Shown: positions 44,481 to 56,099, counted from the stretch's first letter. The stretch: DNA of 64,000 nucleotides from Holothuria scabra (GCA_037179385.1 CM074187.1:50750879-50814878), one strand, 5' to 3'. Numbers and translations are program-made. The notes: generated by a model not told the origin, from the letters alone.

Positions 44481-46825
44481 GCAATATAATATTTCAATAT
44501 TTTACGTTTAAAAAGTCGCCGTTAAATCTTTTGGGTGAATATATTTATCATTTAACGTCTAGCGACAAAGAAAATTTCCTTTTCTTCCAGCACGTTGATG
44601 TTCTGTTTCAAACTAAAGAAACATTGAAAAGTCTTACAAGAGAAAAGAAACAATTATTGTTTTATTACTGCTGAAATGAATATTTTCCGAGTAAATTAAC
44701 TCTACTTTTGTATGCAAGGCAATGCCAGCCCGCCTTCTCTACGCGGTAACCAATCACAACATTACACCTTGATGACAAATTGTTTTCGGTTAGTTAAGCC
44801 AATCTACGATAAGCAAAATAATCCCTTAGATGTGAACATCTGAAAATCTTAAAAGGAGATATAGTCATATACGGTTAGTTCTCAAAATCTGCAAGGAAGC
44901 TTTAAAGCTCCGCAAGAAACAACAAACATCAGTTGGCTGTATCTGACGCATGGAAGTAAAAGATGCAAGTAAGATTTTGACAAGGCTATTTTTTATTTCA
45001 GTGCATTAAATTTGCTTGAATTAAATTGCGACGGTGTAGCAAAAAGAGTGTTGATCTTAGTAACCGTAACAATGTTTGAAAAAAAACAGTCAACTTTTGC
45101 CCCTGATGCATAAGTAATCTTTACTTGAAAGGAATTGGAATATGTCTTCAATCAAAGACAGCAAATTCGTGTTCAGTTTCTGTCCGGGTCGGAGCAAACA
45201 CGTACGTGGATAATAGCAATGATATTACTTTCTTGCTAGCAGGTGAAGTACAGTGTTAGACTGTCTGATCGACTTATCAACACTGCTGCCGATTTCCAGC
45301 GTCCGCCATAGTATTTCGGTCTCGTTTCCTCTATTCATTAGCGAGTGAATAGTCTCAAGTAAGAGCCTGTCAGGTAAAAGCCCATTTTTGTTTAATCATG
45401 TATTGGAGTTTTAAGCTTGTCAGCAGTGTAACATTTCTAACGGACAAGAAGACGCGGAGTATCATTTCATTCTGACAACTAGTCCTTTAACCAATATAGC
45501 CTGAAAGCGTTTAATGTAGAAAGTAACGTTTACCGAAAGGTTTGACAAATATTTTAGCCAATTTTCGATATTACTTCGCTTTCTATAGGACTCATGATAT
45601 TTTTAAAGTTACATTTTAAAAGAAAATAGGGCAAATTGATACAAGATAGGAGGAATGAATGTGCCTTTTATCCAAGAGTTAGAACTGTACTGGTAAAATG
45701 CGGCTGATACCATCTACCTTTGGTATTTTTACAGTCCAAAAATGAAATAAATGGTTTTTATAGATTTTGACAATTAATTTGAACATTTTGAAGGTCAATG
45801 CCTTTGCGGATAAAGCAATGATTTTTCTTAAATTTGGCCATTACTAGGAGTGTCTAGTGATAAAATAAAGCTTAAATTCTACTGGATTAACGGTTACACG
45901 GAGCAATAGAGGAACTTTAGACATACTGTGGAATTTGGTGAGTTGAAGATAATTTTCATTTTTTGTTCATTTAAAAGTGTACTTTCTTTCAAATACAATT
46001 CAATCCTATTTAAAAGGAATTTTTAAAGCGAAAGGTAAGATCGTATTGTGTGATGAGCCATAGGAGAAGCCTTCAAATGGCTCCCATCACGGAAACGTCA
46101 ATTGGAACGGTTGACTTTCGAGTTAACGATGAGCTATTGCCGCCGACTGAAAATAAAATAAACGTTGAAACTGAACACTTTTTAACACAATTGTTTGTTC
46201 ACAACAAACCGTAGGCTGTACGCCAAAGTTAATAACCAGTTTTGCCCAGTTTCAACTGGTCTCTCAAAAGATACAAAATTTGGTCTAAATTGTAAAACTG
46301 GTTTCCTCCCGACGTGCAGTTGCAATTCAAAAACCACAGATTCATTGTCGCTTATAACTGTTCTTCGAGGCATTATTACTATTAATAAGTAATTAGACCT
46401 ACAATGATTTAAAACAATTAAATTTTGTCTGCCCCGGGTCTTTAATTAAGACTATGGAAGGGAAGAATGTGTGAACGGAACAGATTGTATGGATCTGCGA
46501 CGAGGGGAAGGGGGATACAGCCTCAACATTCAGGCAGATTTTTTTTTTTTGGAATGGATATGCTACAGGATTTGCTTAATCCGGACAAAAGTACTTTCTT
46601 TCGGGATAAGCGTATAAAAAGTAGGACTGAAGGATCTGAAAATCTGGAAGAGAAGTGGTCATTTCTTTTAAGAAATTCCAACTAATCCACTAGCCGAAGT
46701 AAAATTCGATTTTTAATAAAACATTATTTCGGGTTGCCGGGATTTTGAAGCGACCTAAGATAGAACAATGCCACAATTCCAGACCACCTAACGTATATAT
46801 TTCCCTCTTTTTTGTTCATTTTCAG
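44481..46825. other. No gene recognised; may hold 5' untranslated exon(s) of the receptor
   Basis: The first coding exon of the receptor begins after a splice acceptor (46821-46825), so at least one untranslated exon must lie upstream, perhaps here. GATGCAAGTAAGA near 44961 is donor-like but not distinguishable from chance. Confidence 0.35.
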
Positions 46826-47083
46826 AAAATTGAATTAAGATGACGGCCAAAGCGGAAGCGCTTCCTCTGGTAGCGTTTATCTTACTCATTTTGTTCACAT
46901 TGGTGGCATTTGTAGGTAACGCCACCATAATATTCATCATGGCGACAGTGAAAATGATCAGAGTCAAAAGTCGAACAGTGTTTTTCATCGTTATGAATCT
47001 AGCCGTCAGCGATTTAATATTCTCTGGAGTGGCAATACCTTTGACCCTCATCAGCACTACGATAAAATTGGACTGGTCGTTAG
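46826..47083 (+). CDS. Rhodopsin-type GPCR, exon with start codon and helices 1-2
   Basis: An acceptor (TTCATTTTCAG) precedes 14 untranslated bases and ATG at 46840. Coding runs 81 codons plus one base to 47083. Helix 1 spans about residues 8-37 with the conserved G-N (N27), and helix 2 has NLAVSD (D58). Only about seven residues precede helix 1, very short for a peptide-type receptor. The exon ends at TTAG followed by GCAAGT: a GC donor, and the only one whose phase (1) fits the acceptor at 59058. The joined codon is glycine, giving DWSLGNVGC, the usual W-x-x-G ... C of extracellular loop 1. Reading on through the intron would lose helix 3. The receptor would sit in the plasma membrane and signal through G proteins. 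The ligand is unknown. Confidence 0.88.
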
Positions 47084-47143
47084 GCAAGTTATGGTTTTTG
47101 TTTTCTCAAAGAAATAAATCTTATTATGCGGCAGTAACGTATG

Positions 47144-47299
47144 TACAGACTTTTTTCCAAATGGCAATTACAATGAATTGTGGGATAGAGTTTTGGGTGT
47201 GCGTCAATTTTCACCACAGTAAAATGCCATTGACAAAAATGACAAAAACCAAAACTTTGTCCCACAATCCTTTGTAATTGTTATTTGGATATAGGTCTA
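47144..47299. mobile_element. MITE family P, copy 2
   Basis: The right end GGATATAGGTCTA and interior GTCAATTTTCACCACAGTAA match copy 1 (29179-29332) in opposite orientation. The left end (ACAGACTTTTTTCCAAATGG) is eroded. It starts 60 bases into the receptor's first intron. Confidence 0.8.
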
Positions 47300-47799
47300 T
47301 TGGCTAGATGTTGTGAATTTAGGCAGAAATCTCTTTTGAAAGGAGTTTGAAAGGGAAATTTTAATTTATACTAAGCCATTTATATCTATCAGCCTGGTGT
47401 TGCCTGACGGGGATTCTAGATCCCCACAGAGACGATAAATCGAACGATGAGTAAAAGTAAAGAAAAATATTCGTCGCGAAATTGCGAGGAAATTTTTGGT
47501 TTCAAAGTAACTTGGGGTGACTTCTCTTGCCCTTTAGAGAACGAACATCGTGCCAATAAGTTGCAGGGCCAGGGATCACAACAATTCAGAAAGAGTTCTG
47601 AATGTTCTTAAAATGACCCGATATGAAATCATGTTCACATTTTTAGAATAAAAATGTATTGATAAACTCCGATCCGAGTCACCGTGCCTGCAAAAAGGTA
47701 GTATAACTTTATTTGCTAGCGACAGGCTGCTATATATAGTAGCGAAAAACCTGGCACTCGCTTTAGTTATAGCAGAAAACAATTTCTCGCTGTACGAGT

Positions 47800-47878
47800 T
47801 CCAAATTTCAAGAGTTTTAGCATTGAACGGGGGAGGCTGAGCGGGTAGTGCCTCAAGTATTTTGCCCAAGATAGTAGA
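47800..47878 (+). repeat. Fragment of MITE family Q
   Basis: GCATTGAACGGGGGAGGCTG and TTTGCCCAAGATAGTAG correspond to the right half of Q copy 2. The left half is not recognisable. Confidence 0.5.
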
Positions 47879-49588
47879 TCCTACGTATGCGAACTACTTA
47901 TATATGTTACATATATTATATTGTAACGACTTGGGGGTTGTGGTTGCTTCGCGGGTAACGCCTGGGCCTGCAGGGCGGGGTTCTTGGCCTAGGGTGTGGT
48001 TTTGTGACTGGCCACAAGAATCGACGAAATAGCATGAGGTCGACACGAGAGTAAAAATAATCCAAACAATCCAAGTTAAAGTAAAGAAAACGGTGTATTT
48101 CCGTTACTGAACGTCAAAGGAAATGTAAAATAACTTCGTCCTAAACAAGGATAAAATCAGGAATAAAATACGGTGAGAAGTTATAAAACAAAAACGATGA
48201 ATACAGCTTCAGAGGTCTGTTCCAAATGGTACTGGCTTCAGGGCATAAGCCTGCCGAGATACCAAAATACAACCTTGCTGCTGAAAAACTAGACGGACAG
48301 TTGGGGAGCTAGCCTCCTAATCATTTACACTATCGGGAACGAAAGGTTTGAAGGTCCCATTCTATTGAGGATACCGTGACAAAGAAAGAAACCCATTTCT
48401 TAAGTTTCGCATTCGGACCATAAGAATAGGTGGGACCCTAAAAGACCCTCAAAATGACAATCAATTACACTTTTATCAATAAAATTGAAAAACGCTGCAA
48501 GAACCAAAACCAGTTAATTGAAATATAAACCTTAAGAAAACGAAATCTGGGGCATTCACCACTTACGAAGGGCTCAAAGTAGGGCCCAAGTAGAGTCTCA
48601 ATTACACTTTTGAGAACAAAGTTCAAAACTGACACCGTTTAGTCCCATCACTGATAATAAATATATAACTTAAGGAAAGATTTTCCAGGACATTATCGTT
48701 AAAGCGGGACCCAAATGGACCACAAAGGGCCCATATGTGCCCATTTTAACTTGTCAGAACAAATTCAATATAACTAACAATCGATCCAATTACATTGCGG
48801 GTTTCCAAAAATGATACTTAAGATCTAAATGATTGAGAAGATGGTCCTATAAAAGGGTCCCAACCAGGGGCCCAAAAAGGGTCTCAATTACACTTTTGAG
48901 AACAAAGCTGAAACTGAAACCGTTTAGTCTCCACTCATCACTGGTCATAAAAATGTAATTTAAGAAACGACTTTGCGGGGAATTATCGCTTAAGAAGGGC
49001 TCAAATGGATCACAAGGGACCCAAATGGATCCATTTTATCTTGTCCTAATAAAGTCAGTATTAAATACTCTAGGATCGATCCACTTACATCTCAGGTTTC
49101 CAAAATGATACTTAAGATCGAAATGACTGGGGGGATGGTCCTATAAGGAGGGCCCAACTAGGGACCCGAATAGGGTTTCAATTACACCTTTGAGAACACA
49201 ACCGAAATTGATTTTTATTATCACCACTATAGAGGCTGGGCGTAGCTTTAATGGGTTTTTTATATATCCAATGTCACAAGAGTTCAAGTGTAACAGTTTC
49301 TTTGGTGTAACTTTTAGTTCCATTTCGCAAGCATGTTTATCATACCAAATACGGTTTTATCATCCGGAAAGAGCAAGCGAAGGCAACCAAATTGTCGTGT
49401 AATGAACTTCATTATCCAAGCTCTGCAACTGCCCACTGGCAAGTCTATGAAATTTGTACAAATATAGCAAGGTATCCATCGTCATCATAGGTCCATGAAA
49501 CTTGCAACTCAAGTTGCATTTGCTGCTCTGATAGCAATGTACATCAAAGTTACACTCGTTTTACAGCTTGGCATCGAAAATTAAATCT

Positions 49589-50650
49589 CTTGAAAGCAGG
49601 CCCGTAGCCAGAATAATCAACTGGGGGGGGGGGGGGCACATCAGTATTGGAGTTTCGCCGGCCTGGGGGAGGGGTCTAAGGGGAGGGGGTGTCCCCCTCC
49701 CCTTTGAAAAATTTCTGCCTTTTTCGAGGACTCTAGATGCAAAATGGTGCGAAATTTTGCATTTTTCTTTGATATATTTGTACTCCGAAAAAGCTGGTCT
49801 CATAACAAAACTTTGACCCTTTTTACACTAAAAGTGAAAATGAAATAGAAAAATATGGATATTATAAAAAACAAGTTGCCAACGAGGTTGTCAAGGCTAA
49901 TTGGTGATGTCAAACTTAACTTAAACAAATCATGAAAATCAATCTTTCCTGTAGCTTTATCAAGTATTTTCTTGCCTAAAAGAGTTTGATTCTGGTTCTT
50001 TTTTCTCGGTTAGAAAATTTCGAAACAACTTCAACTGGGTTGATCTGCATTTGCTTACCCCGTTCCCCGAACACATAAATAACTCCTAAATCAGAAAGAC
50101 GTTGATTTTACTTGTATTTAACTGCTTACTTGTTTTTTGCGGTATATGGTAATTCCAGACACTTTTTCCTAAAGCTGTTCTTAAGGAATAAATTTTTATG
50201 ATAACTTCATTACATTATTTTGTGCCTGGAGTCTCTCTTTTTGCACAGCCTACAACGCCGGCCCAGAAACCAGGTAAAATGTACATTACTCTCACGTAAG
50301 AACTTATATGACAGCTGAATGATACATTGACGTGCGAAATTAGGCTCGAAACAATACTAAGCGAAACCTCCTCGACCTTTAGGGAAGGGATCTCCACGCG
50401 CCATCCATGACTAATAATTGACAGTAATAGTTGTGTACGCCGTTCATACGCTCCTTACCCGAGTTAAAGTGTGTTTTGTTCGAAAGTGGGAGATATTTTG
50501 ACAGAATTCAGTCTAGGTATTTTGAAATTGTGGTGATTTAATGGGGATAAATTTTTTTCTCCTTCAGTGCAAGACCTTTTATTGAAAAATTTTGGGGGGG
50601 GGGGGCACGTGCCCCCCTGTGCCCCCCGTGGCTACGTGCCTGCTTGAAAG
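49589..50650. mobile_element. hAT-type non-autonomous element, perfect 8-bp target duplication
   Basis: CTTGAAAG at 49589-49596 and again at 50643-50650 flanks a 1046-bp element with ends CAGGCCCGTAGCCA and, inverted, CAGGCACGTAGCCA. An 8-bp duplication with CAG-type ends defines the hAT superfamily. G/C runs lie just inside both ends. Open frames near the left end are low-complexity by-products and no transposase is present. Confidence 0.93.
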
Positions 50651-50898
50651 AGCATCATTAACAGGCAAAAGGTCTTTAAGCTGCGAAGTTTCCAAGCTAA
50701 AGGTATCTCTGTTAAAAATACACCCCTGTTTAGATTGTGAAATTATAAAGTGCTTAAACAACAGTGGCAGCCGTGTCGTTACAAGAATGTGCCAAAGAAT
50801 GAAAAGAAGTCAGACACGTTCTTTTGTAATCAAGTGTAAAACGGCTGTGAAACATAATTGATCTTAAATATTTAGGACATTTTGCAAACCTAATGAAA

Positions 50899-51210
50899 GG
50901 AAATAAGTTATTTCAGGTTACAGTTTTCATCAACAGAAAACGATATCTTTATCGTATAACGTATTTTTATTTAATAGTGAGTGCATCTTGCAAAACATTG
51001 AGTGCGGAAAAATATTCCAGATTCCAGTTTTTCTTCAAACAAACAGAAAACGGTATTTTAACTCATCGAGTAATGTATTTTTTAAATGTTTGGTGCATCT
51101 TGAAACACATAAGCGGAAATACATTATTTCTCTTTACAGTGTTTTTTCAAATAAACAGACAACGAAATTTTTACCATCGTATAAAGCAATTTCACTTACA
51201 CGTGAAATAA
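50899..51210. repeat. Minisatellite, three ~108-bp units
   Basis: Three successive units share AAACAGAAAACGATAT-type, GTGCATCTTG and AAACA..AAGCGGAAA phrases (starting near 50899, 51006 and 51116). A 105-codon frame crosses them but has no domain and follows the repeat period. Confidence 0.75.
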
Positions 51211-51288
51211 AATAGTACTGTATTCTTGCAAGGAATCGGTTATCGGTTACGTAGAACCGATGTTGATTATTTTAGGCTCTGATACAAT

Positions 51289-51796
51289 CAGTGGCGTAGC
51301 TAGACATTTCTTCGGCGAAAACACCCAAATTTTCTCAATGCTTTCTTTAAATGTTAAAATCATTTCTCTGGAAACGTAATTTGCGGCGCCCAGAGGTAGC
51401 CAAAAATTTTTGCCCTTTCAACAAATATTTGAAAATATGGAGCTTGTAGTGGACAAACATGTTGGGTTCCGGTTTCCTGCGTATGGAAATATGAAAACTC
51501 AGGAATTACCGAATAATCTGCATTTCTTACTGGCAAGTCCGTTGTTCCTACAAAGTTATCTATGTCCTACAAATATTGGCTCTCCAATGACATTTTAAAA
51601 GCCAAGAGCTTGCATTGGAGAAAATTTAGAATTTGTCATGAAATTTGCACCGTAAGTACCAATGTAACTTGACAACCTGGTGATTTTGTCATTACCGCAG
51701 TTCGGAAAACCTCACCCAGCTGATTTACGAGAATTCACGACTGCATTAGAAACTGCATATTGCACCCATGCCGCCCTCCCTCTAGCCACACCACTG
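51289..51796. mobile_element. Possible MITE, CAGTGGCGTAGCTAG ends
   Basis: The left CAGTGGCGTAGCTAG has an approximate mirror, CTAGCCACACCACTG, at the right. No matching 8-mers flank the pair, so it may be two unrelated termini. CAGTGGCGTAGC also occurs alone at 55204. Confidence 0.35.
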
Positions 51797-53898
51797 GCCA
51801 CAGGTTACAAAGCATCTCAGTCGTCCCCATCATCAAATGTGCATACTCTGTCACTATCGTCGGTGTCACAGTACCCTATACTGGATCGTCCTTGTTTTCG
51901 TTTGTGAGATCATCGCTAGAAGGATGGGTTGACTCGGGCATCTGGGGCCCAATGAACCACGCAGAATGACACAAGTTCCCATCCTACATGAGGTACTATT
52001 GAAATGATGTTCTTGTATGCTGCGTGCCATGTCTTGGCAAAAAGTTGCTGCTATCGATTTTTGATGGAGTTCATTCTGTCTTTCTCGCATGGTGGGATGA
52101 CACAAACGTCTGCAACTTTGAGTTTTGCAAAAGGATGTTTCACACGTTTTGGTCCATATGACTTCACGAATCTTTCAGCTTAGACCACAAAGCATTCCTA
52201 TTAACTCCTCGTAAAATAAAAGTCCAATGTATTTTGCAATTGAGAGGGTATTACAGTTTTATGTTCACCTTTTGTCTTCTGTCTGCCTAGGTTCGTGCCG
52301 ATTATAGCTTACGATATTAATCGGACCAGTTATGAAGTCTCGGTAGTTGCTGGACTTAAGAAAGAAAAAAAAAGACTGTTATGAGGGTAGCTCTACTTAT
52401 GAGAAGACTTGATTTTTACGGGAACGATCAATGGCGATCTGTGAAAAGTAGGAGACCATCCTTTCTAAGGTGATGTTTTGCGTACAAGTAGAGTGCTGGA
52501 AGATATATTTCAGCTTTGTCAGCAAACACGTAATGCTCTTGTTGGTATAGGACATGTCTTGAGTGCCCATCGACCTACTTCTTTAACTGAACTTTCAATT
52601 TGGAAAATTGAGTTGTTAAAAATGAATAATATTAAATTTCGGCGTTTTCCTGGAAAGGGTAATCGCATACTGTGTGGGGCCATATGGTCCATTTGATCCC
52701 ATCTAAAGCTAGAATGCCCATGATCATTCTTTCTTCAGTAATGTTTCTGTGTCAAGTGATGTGTGGCTTCGCTTGCTCTTTCTTGTACTGAACCGAATGA
52801 TAAAACCGTATTTGGTATGATTAACATGCTTGCGAAATGGAACTAAAAGTTGCACCAAAGAAACTGTTACACTTGAACTCTTATGACATTGGATATATGA
52901 CAAACCCATTATAGCTATGCCCAGCCCCTATAGTGCACCGTACTTGATGCAGCCCATAGCTGAGTGTGACCCGAATACCTTTTGCGTGGACCTTTTGATC
53001 AAGCTCTTTTTTAAACTTGAGATGTAAGTGTGCAGTGTGTTAAGTATCGGCGTTTTCCTGGAAAGCGTAACCGCTTACTGCGTAGGCCTGTATGGTCCAC
53101 TCGAGCCCATCTTAAGCTAGAATGCCCAGGATCATCCCTTCTTAGGTAATGTTTTTGTGTCAAGTGTTGTGTCGGGATAATAAAAAATCAATTTCGGTTT
53201 TGTTCTCACAAGTGTAATTGAAACTCTATTGGGGTCCCTAGTTGAGCCCTCATTATAGGACCATCTCCCCAGTCATTTCGATCTTAAGTATCATTTTGGA
53301 AACCTTCGATGTAAGTGGATCGATTCTTGAGTATTTAATACTGACTTTATTGGGACAAGTTACAATGGGTCCATTTTGCTCCATTGTGTTCCATTTGGGC
53401 CTTTCTTAAGCAATAATGCCCCGAAAAAATCGTTTCTTAAATTACATTTTTACAGTTTCAGCTTTGTTCTCAAAAGTGTAATGGAGACCCTTTTTGGGCC
53501 CCTGGTTGGGACCATCTTCTCAATCATTTCGATCTTCAGTATCATTTTTGGAAACCCGCAATGTAATTGGATCGATTGTTAGTAATATTGAATTTATTCT
53601 GACAAGTTAAAATGGGCACATTTGGACACTTTGTCGTCCATTTGAGCCCTTCTTAAAACGATAGTGCCCTGGAAAATCTTTTCTTAAGTTATATTTTTAT
53701 TATCAGTGATGGGTGGAGACCAAACGGTTTCAGTTTCAACTTTGTTCTCAAAAGTGTAATTGAGACCCTACTTGGGCCCTTCTTTGAGCCCTTCTTAAGT
53801 AGTGAATGCTCCGGATTTCGTTTTCTTAAGTTTTATATTTTAATTTACTGGTTTTGGTCCTTGCAGTGTTTTTTAAGTTTATTGATGTTCTCAAAAGT

Positions 53899-54161
53899 GT
53901 TATTGACATGGGCGCCCCCCGGAAAATCAAAAATTTGAAAAAACGTATACAAATAAAAGCAAAAACCCGAACAAAACGTGTTTTCCAAGTTTCTATGCGA
54001 AAAAATAGGCTTTAGAAATGCCATTTCCGGCGATCTGGGAGGCATTGTGGGCTGAAATTTTCTCATGCTTTGTGTCAATTCATGGTGACTTGGAGGTTTC
54101 GCCCCTCCCTAGAAATTTTGCCGCCCCCTGACTTTTTTCTGCGGACGCCCATGGTAATTGA
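53899..54161. mobile_element. hAT-type MITE (CATGGGCG ends) inside the inverted-repeat arm
   Basis: A 247-bp element (53907-54153) begins CATGGGCGCCCCC and ends GCGGACGCCCATG. It is flanked by GTTATTGA and GTAATTGA (7 of 8). The other arm (complement of about 48455-48470) has the uninterrupted phrase GTGTAATTGATTG, confirming insertion after the inverted repeat formed. Confidence 0.87.
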
Positions 54162-54305
54162 TTGTCATTTTGAGGGTCTTTTAGGGTCGCACCTATTCTT
54201 GTGGGCCCAAATGCGAAACTTAAGAAATGGGTATCCTCAATAGAATGATACCATTCAAACCTTTCGGTCCCGATAGTGTAAATGATTAGGGGGCTAGCTC
54301 CCTAA

Positions 54306-55510
54306 GCTTAGCTTAGTTTGCATAAGTTTTACAATGACTCTTGAAAAGACACAAAAAGGGCACGACTTTCTTAACTCTTATAATCCCCTGGAGAACGGAT
54401 TACATGTTAAACCCTCAACAAAACATGACTTAGAAACATCTGTGCCCATCCCCCATGAATGAGTTCTTACGACCTGATGTTGCGTGAAGAAAATTAACAT
54501 AATATTTGTGACTGGAGATTATCCGCATAACGGCAAACAATGGTCTGTGCAGCACGCCGTTAATCCTACTATTACCGTACCTACCGTACCGTAATTGACG
54601 GAATCCCTAGGCCAAGGGATTAACCGGGAGAGTCGCTCCGCATCTTACATAACGGATCCACCTGAACTCCTCAAACACTCCACACGACCTTGGCCAGAGG
54701 CCGACCGAGCGCTACAATATGCTTCTTTCTCGCAATCACGTACGTATATGACTACTATACATTAATATATATATTTCTCGGCGAATTATGCTTTCTCTCG
54801 TGCATTGAATGCTCACATTATTTTCGTTTTTGAATATTTCCCACATATGTCTATAATATTTTTGCATATATTTAGCAAAAACAGCTTTTAACTGTGTCTG
54901 ACAAGAGGGCAAATTCATAAAAGCATTTTTACATAACGCAACTTTGTAGTGTAGACTATGATGCTTTATGGATGCAGCAGGGAAACGTTCAATTTGCTTG
55001 CACATGACAGGGGGATTAGGCCACTTCCAACTATTATATTTCTGTGGTGTATACCGGAAACCTTTGACAAAATCCATTTCAGTTTTCTGTTTTCTCCATT
55101 TTTGTTCTTTTTATGTTTCACCTGGCACTAATATAAGCGAGAGCGAAATTAGAAAAACTTTTTTGAAATTGGACGGACCCAGTCTTATAGTCACTTAACA
55201 TTCCAGTGGCGTAGCTACAGAGGGGCAGGGGCGATTTCCCCCTGGCTCTGAAAAGTGAGAAATTCGGAGATTTGCCCAAATGGGACACCAGCCATGTACA
55301 GTGCGGTTTTCCCAACTTTTTCTTCATTGAAAAAATTTCCTTACTGGCTAACGATAGCCCTTATCCTAACCTAATCCCTAACCCGAACAAAGAATACAAT
55401 CGATACAATACAATGGCAACAGCCACCCAAGAAATACCTTGTTAAACAATGCGCATCAACCCGGGCCTCGGACAACACTATGTAACAACAACGGTCTTCA
55501 GTCTCCATGC
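54306..55510. other. No gene recognised; lone CAGTGGCGTAGCTAC terminus at 55204
   Basis: Contains a 113-codon minus-strand frame (54736-55077) with no recognised domain. The region just outside the right arm ends GACCGAGCGCTACAATATG (near 54720), which weakly resembles an LTR-like terminus in inverted orientation. Confidence 0.35.
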
Positions 55511-55511
55511 A

Positions 55512-55688
55512 ATCTTACACTGTAAAAATTACAGAAAATAAAAAATAAAGAAAAACAAAAGAATACATAAAGAGTGCTGTCAACTCATTGACAGCAATTT
55601 TTATGTTTTCTTTTTGTATTTCTTTATTTCTTCTTCTGTAATTGTGCAAAAATTCTGTAACAGTACAGACATTTTTTACAATGTAGAT
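55512..55688. mobile_element. Hairpin MITE, ACACTGTAAAAATTACAG ends
   Basis: ACACTGTAAAAATTACAGAA at the left and CATTTTTTACAATGTA at the right, with a perfect central hairpin GCTGTCAACTCATTGACAGC and mirrored AAAGAAA/TTTCTTT tracts between. About 177 bp and non-coding. Confidence 0.7.
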
Positions 55689-55965
55689 GCATTCTAATAG
55701 GGGTTATAGATAGAGGTTTACGGCCCACTTTCCAACCAACTGGTTCAAGTTGAGCCGGCCACGGCCTTTTCTCCAGTTGTGACTCACTGGCTTGTTTTCC
55801 CTACTCTATTGCTTATACCATAGTTATTATACCTTTTCCTGGTTGGGAAACTCCTTACGTACACTGCGTACGCACAGACGTAAAAGCTGTATGTGCGTTC
55901 ATAGTTTTTGCAAGGTGCGTCCGTTACTGTCCGTAAAAGCATGTTGATCTCTTCAAAAATATTCA

Positions 55966-55973
55966 TCACGTGA
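55966..55973 (+). promoter_or_regulatory. E-box TCACGTGA upstream of the captured coding unit
   Basis: A perfect TCACGTGA palindrome lies 33 bases upstream of the ATG at 56007, in a CpG-rich stretch. This is the position and form of USF/MYC-type sites in many animal housekeeping promoters. Confidence 0.45.
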
Positions 55974-56006
55974 CTTTGAAGATGCACACGATCGATCGGT
56001 CGCGAT

Positions 56007-56099
56007 ATGGCTCCATTGAGTGATGTACTGTTTCTGCTGGGAAGTGAAAGTAAAGTTGACCCAAGGGCTAAAAGGGAACTGCAAACGGCCTCTTACTCA
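56007..56099 (+). CDS. Unrecognised 91-residue protein, exon 1 (inside a transposon)
   Basis: ATG at 56007 opens 31 codons, MAPLSDVLFLLGSESKVDPR ... ASYS, ending at TCA followed by a strong GTAAGT donor in phase 0. I do not recognise the protein. The segment is polar with a short hydrophobic patch (VLFLL). An E-box 33 bases upstream and CpG-rich flanks look like a real promoter. The exon lies within a terminal-inverted-repeat element, so it was probably copied from a host gene elsewhere. Confidence 0.55.

Larger units (their letters stand above)
48302..54305. repeat. 6-kb long inverted repeat with ~290-bp subunits (in receptor intron 1)
   Basis: The left arm (48302-49400) and right arm (about 52745-54305) are reverse complements. 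GAGCTAGCCTCCTAATCATT (48305) faces AATGATTAGGGGGCTAGCTC (right edge), and AAGCATGTTTATCATACCAA (49331) faces TTGGTATGATTAACATGCTT (52813). Each arm contains about three diverged subunits of 290 bp, marked by CTCAATTACACTTTTGAGAA at 48597, 48886 and 49180. The right arm has a hAT insert (53907-54153) and an internal duplication (52633-52768 versus 53042-53176). The 3.3-kb centre holds another hAT insert and a minisatellite. No transposase was found. Confidence 0.82.

Noticed and set aside
46840..47277. 145-codon open frame on the plus strand
   Set aside because: Only the first 81 codons are receptor sequence. The rest reads through a splice donor into intron and a P-family MITE, and loses the expected helix 3.
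50893..51210. 105-codon plus-strand frame as a gene
   Set aside because: It follows a 108-bp tandem repeat whose unit length is a multiple of three, which keeps the frame open.
51289..51796. Confident hAT element with CAGTGGCGTAGCTAG ends
   Set aside because: The outer 8-mers do not match, so the pairing of ends is unproven. Kept only as a low-confidence feature.
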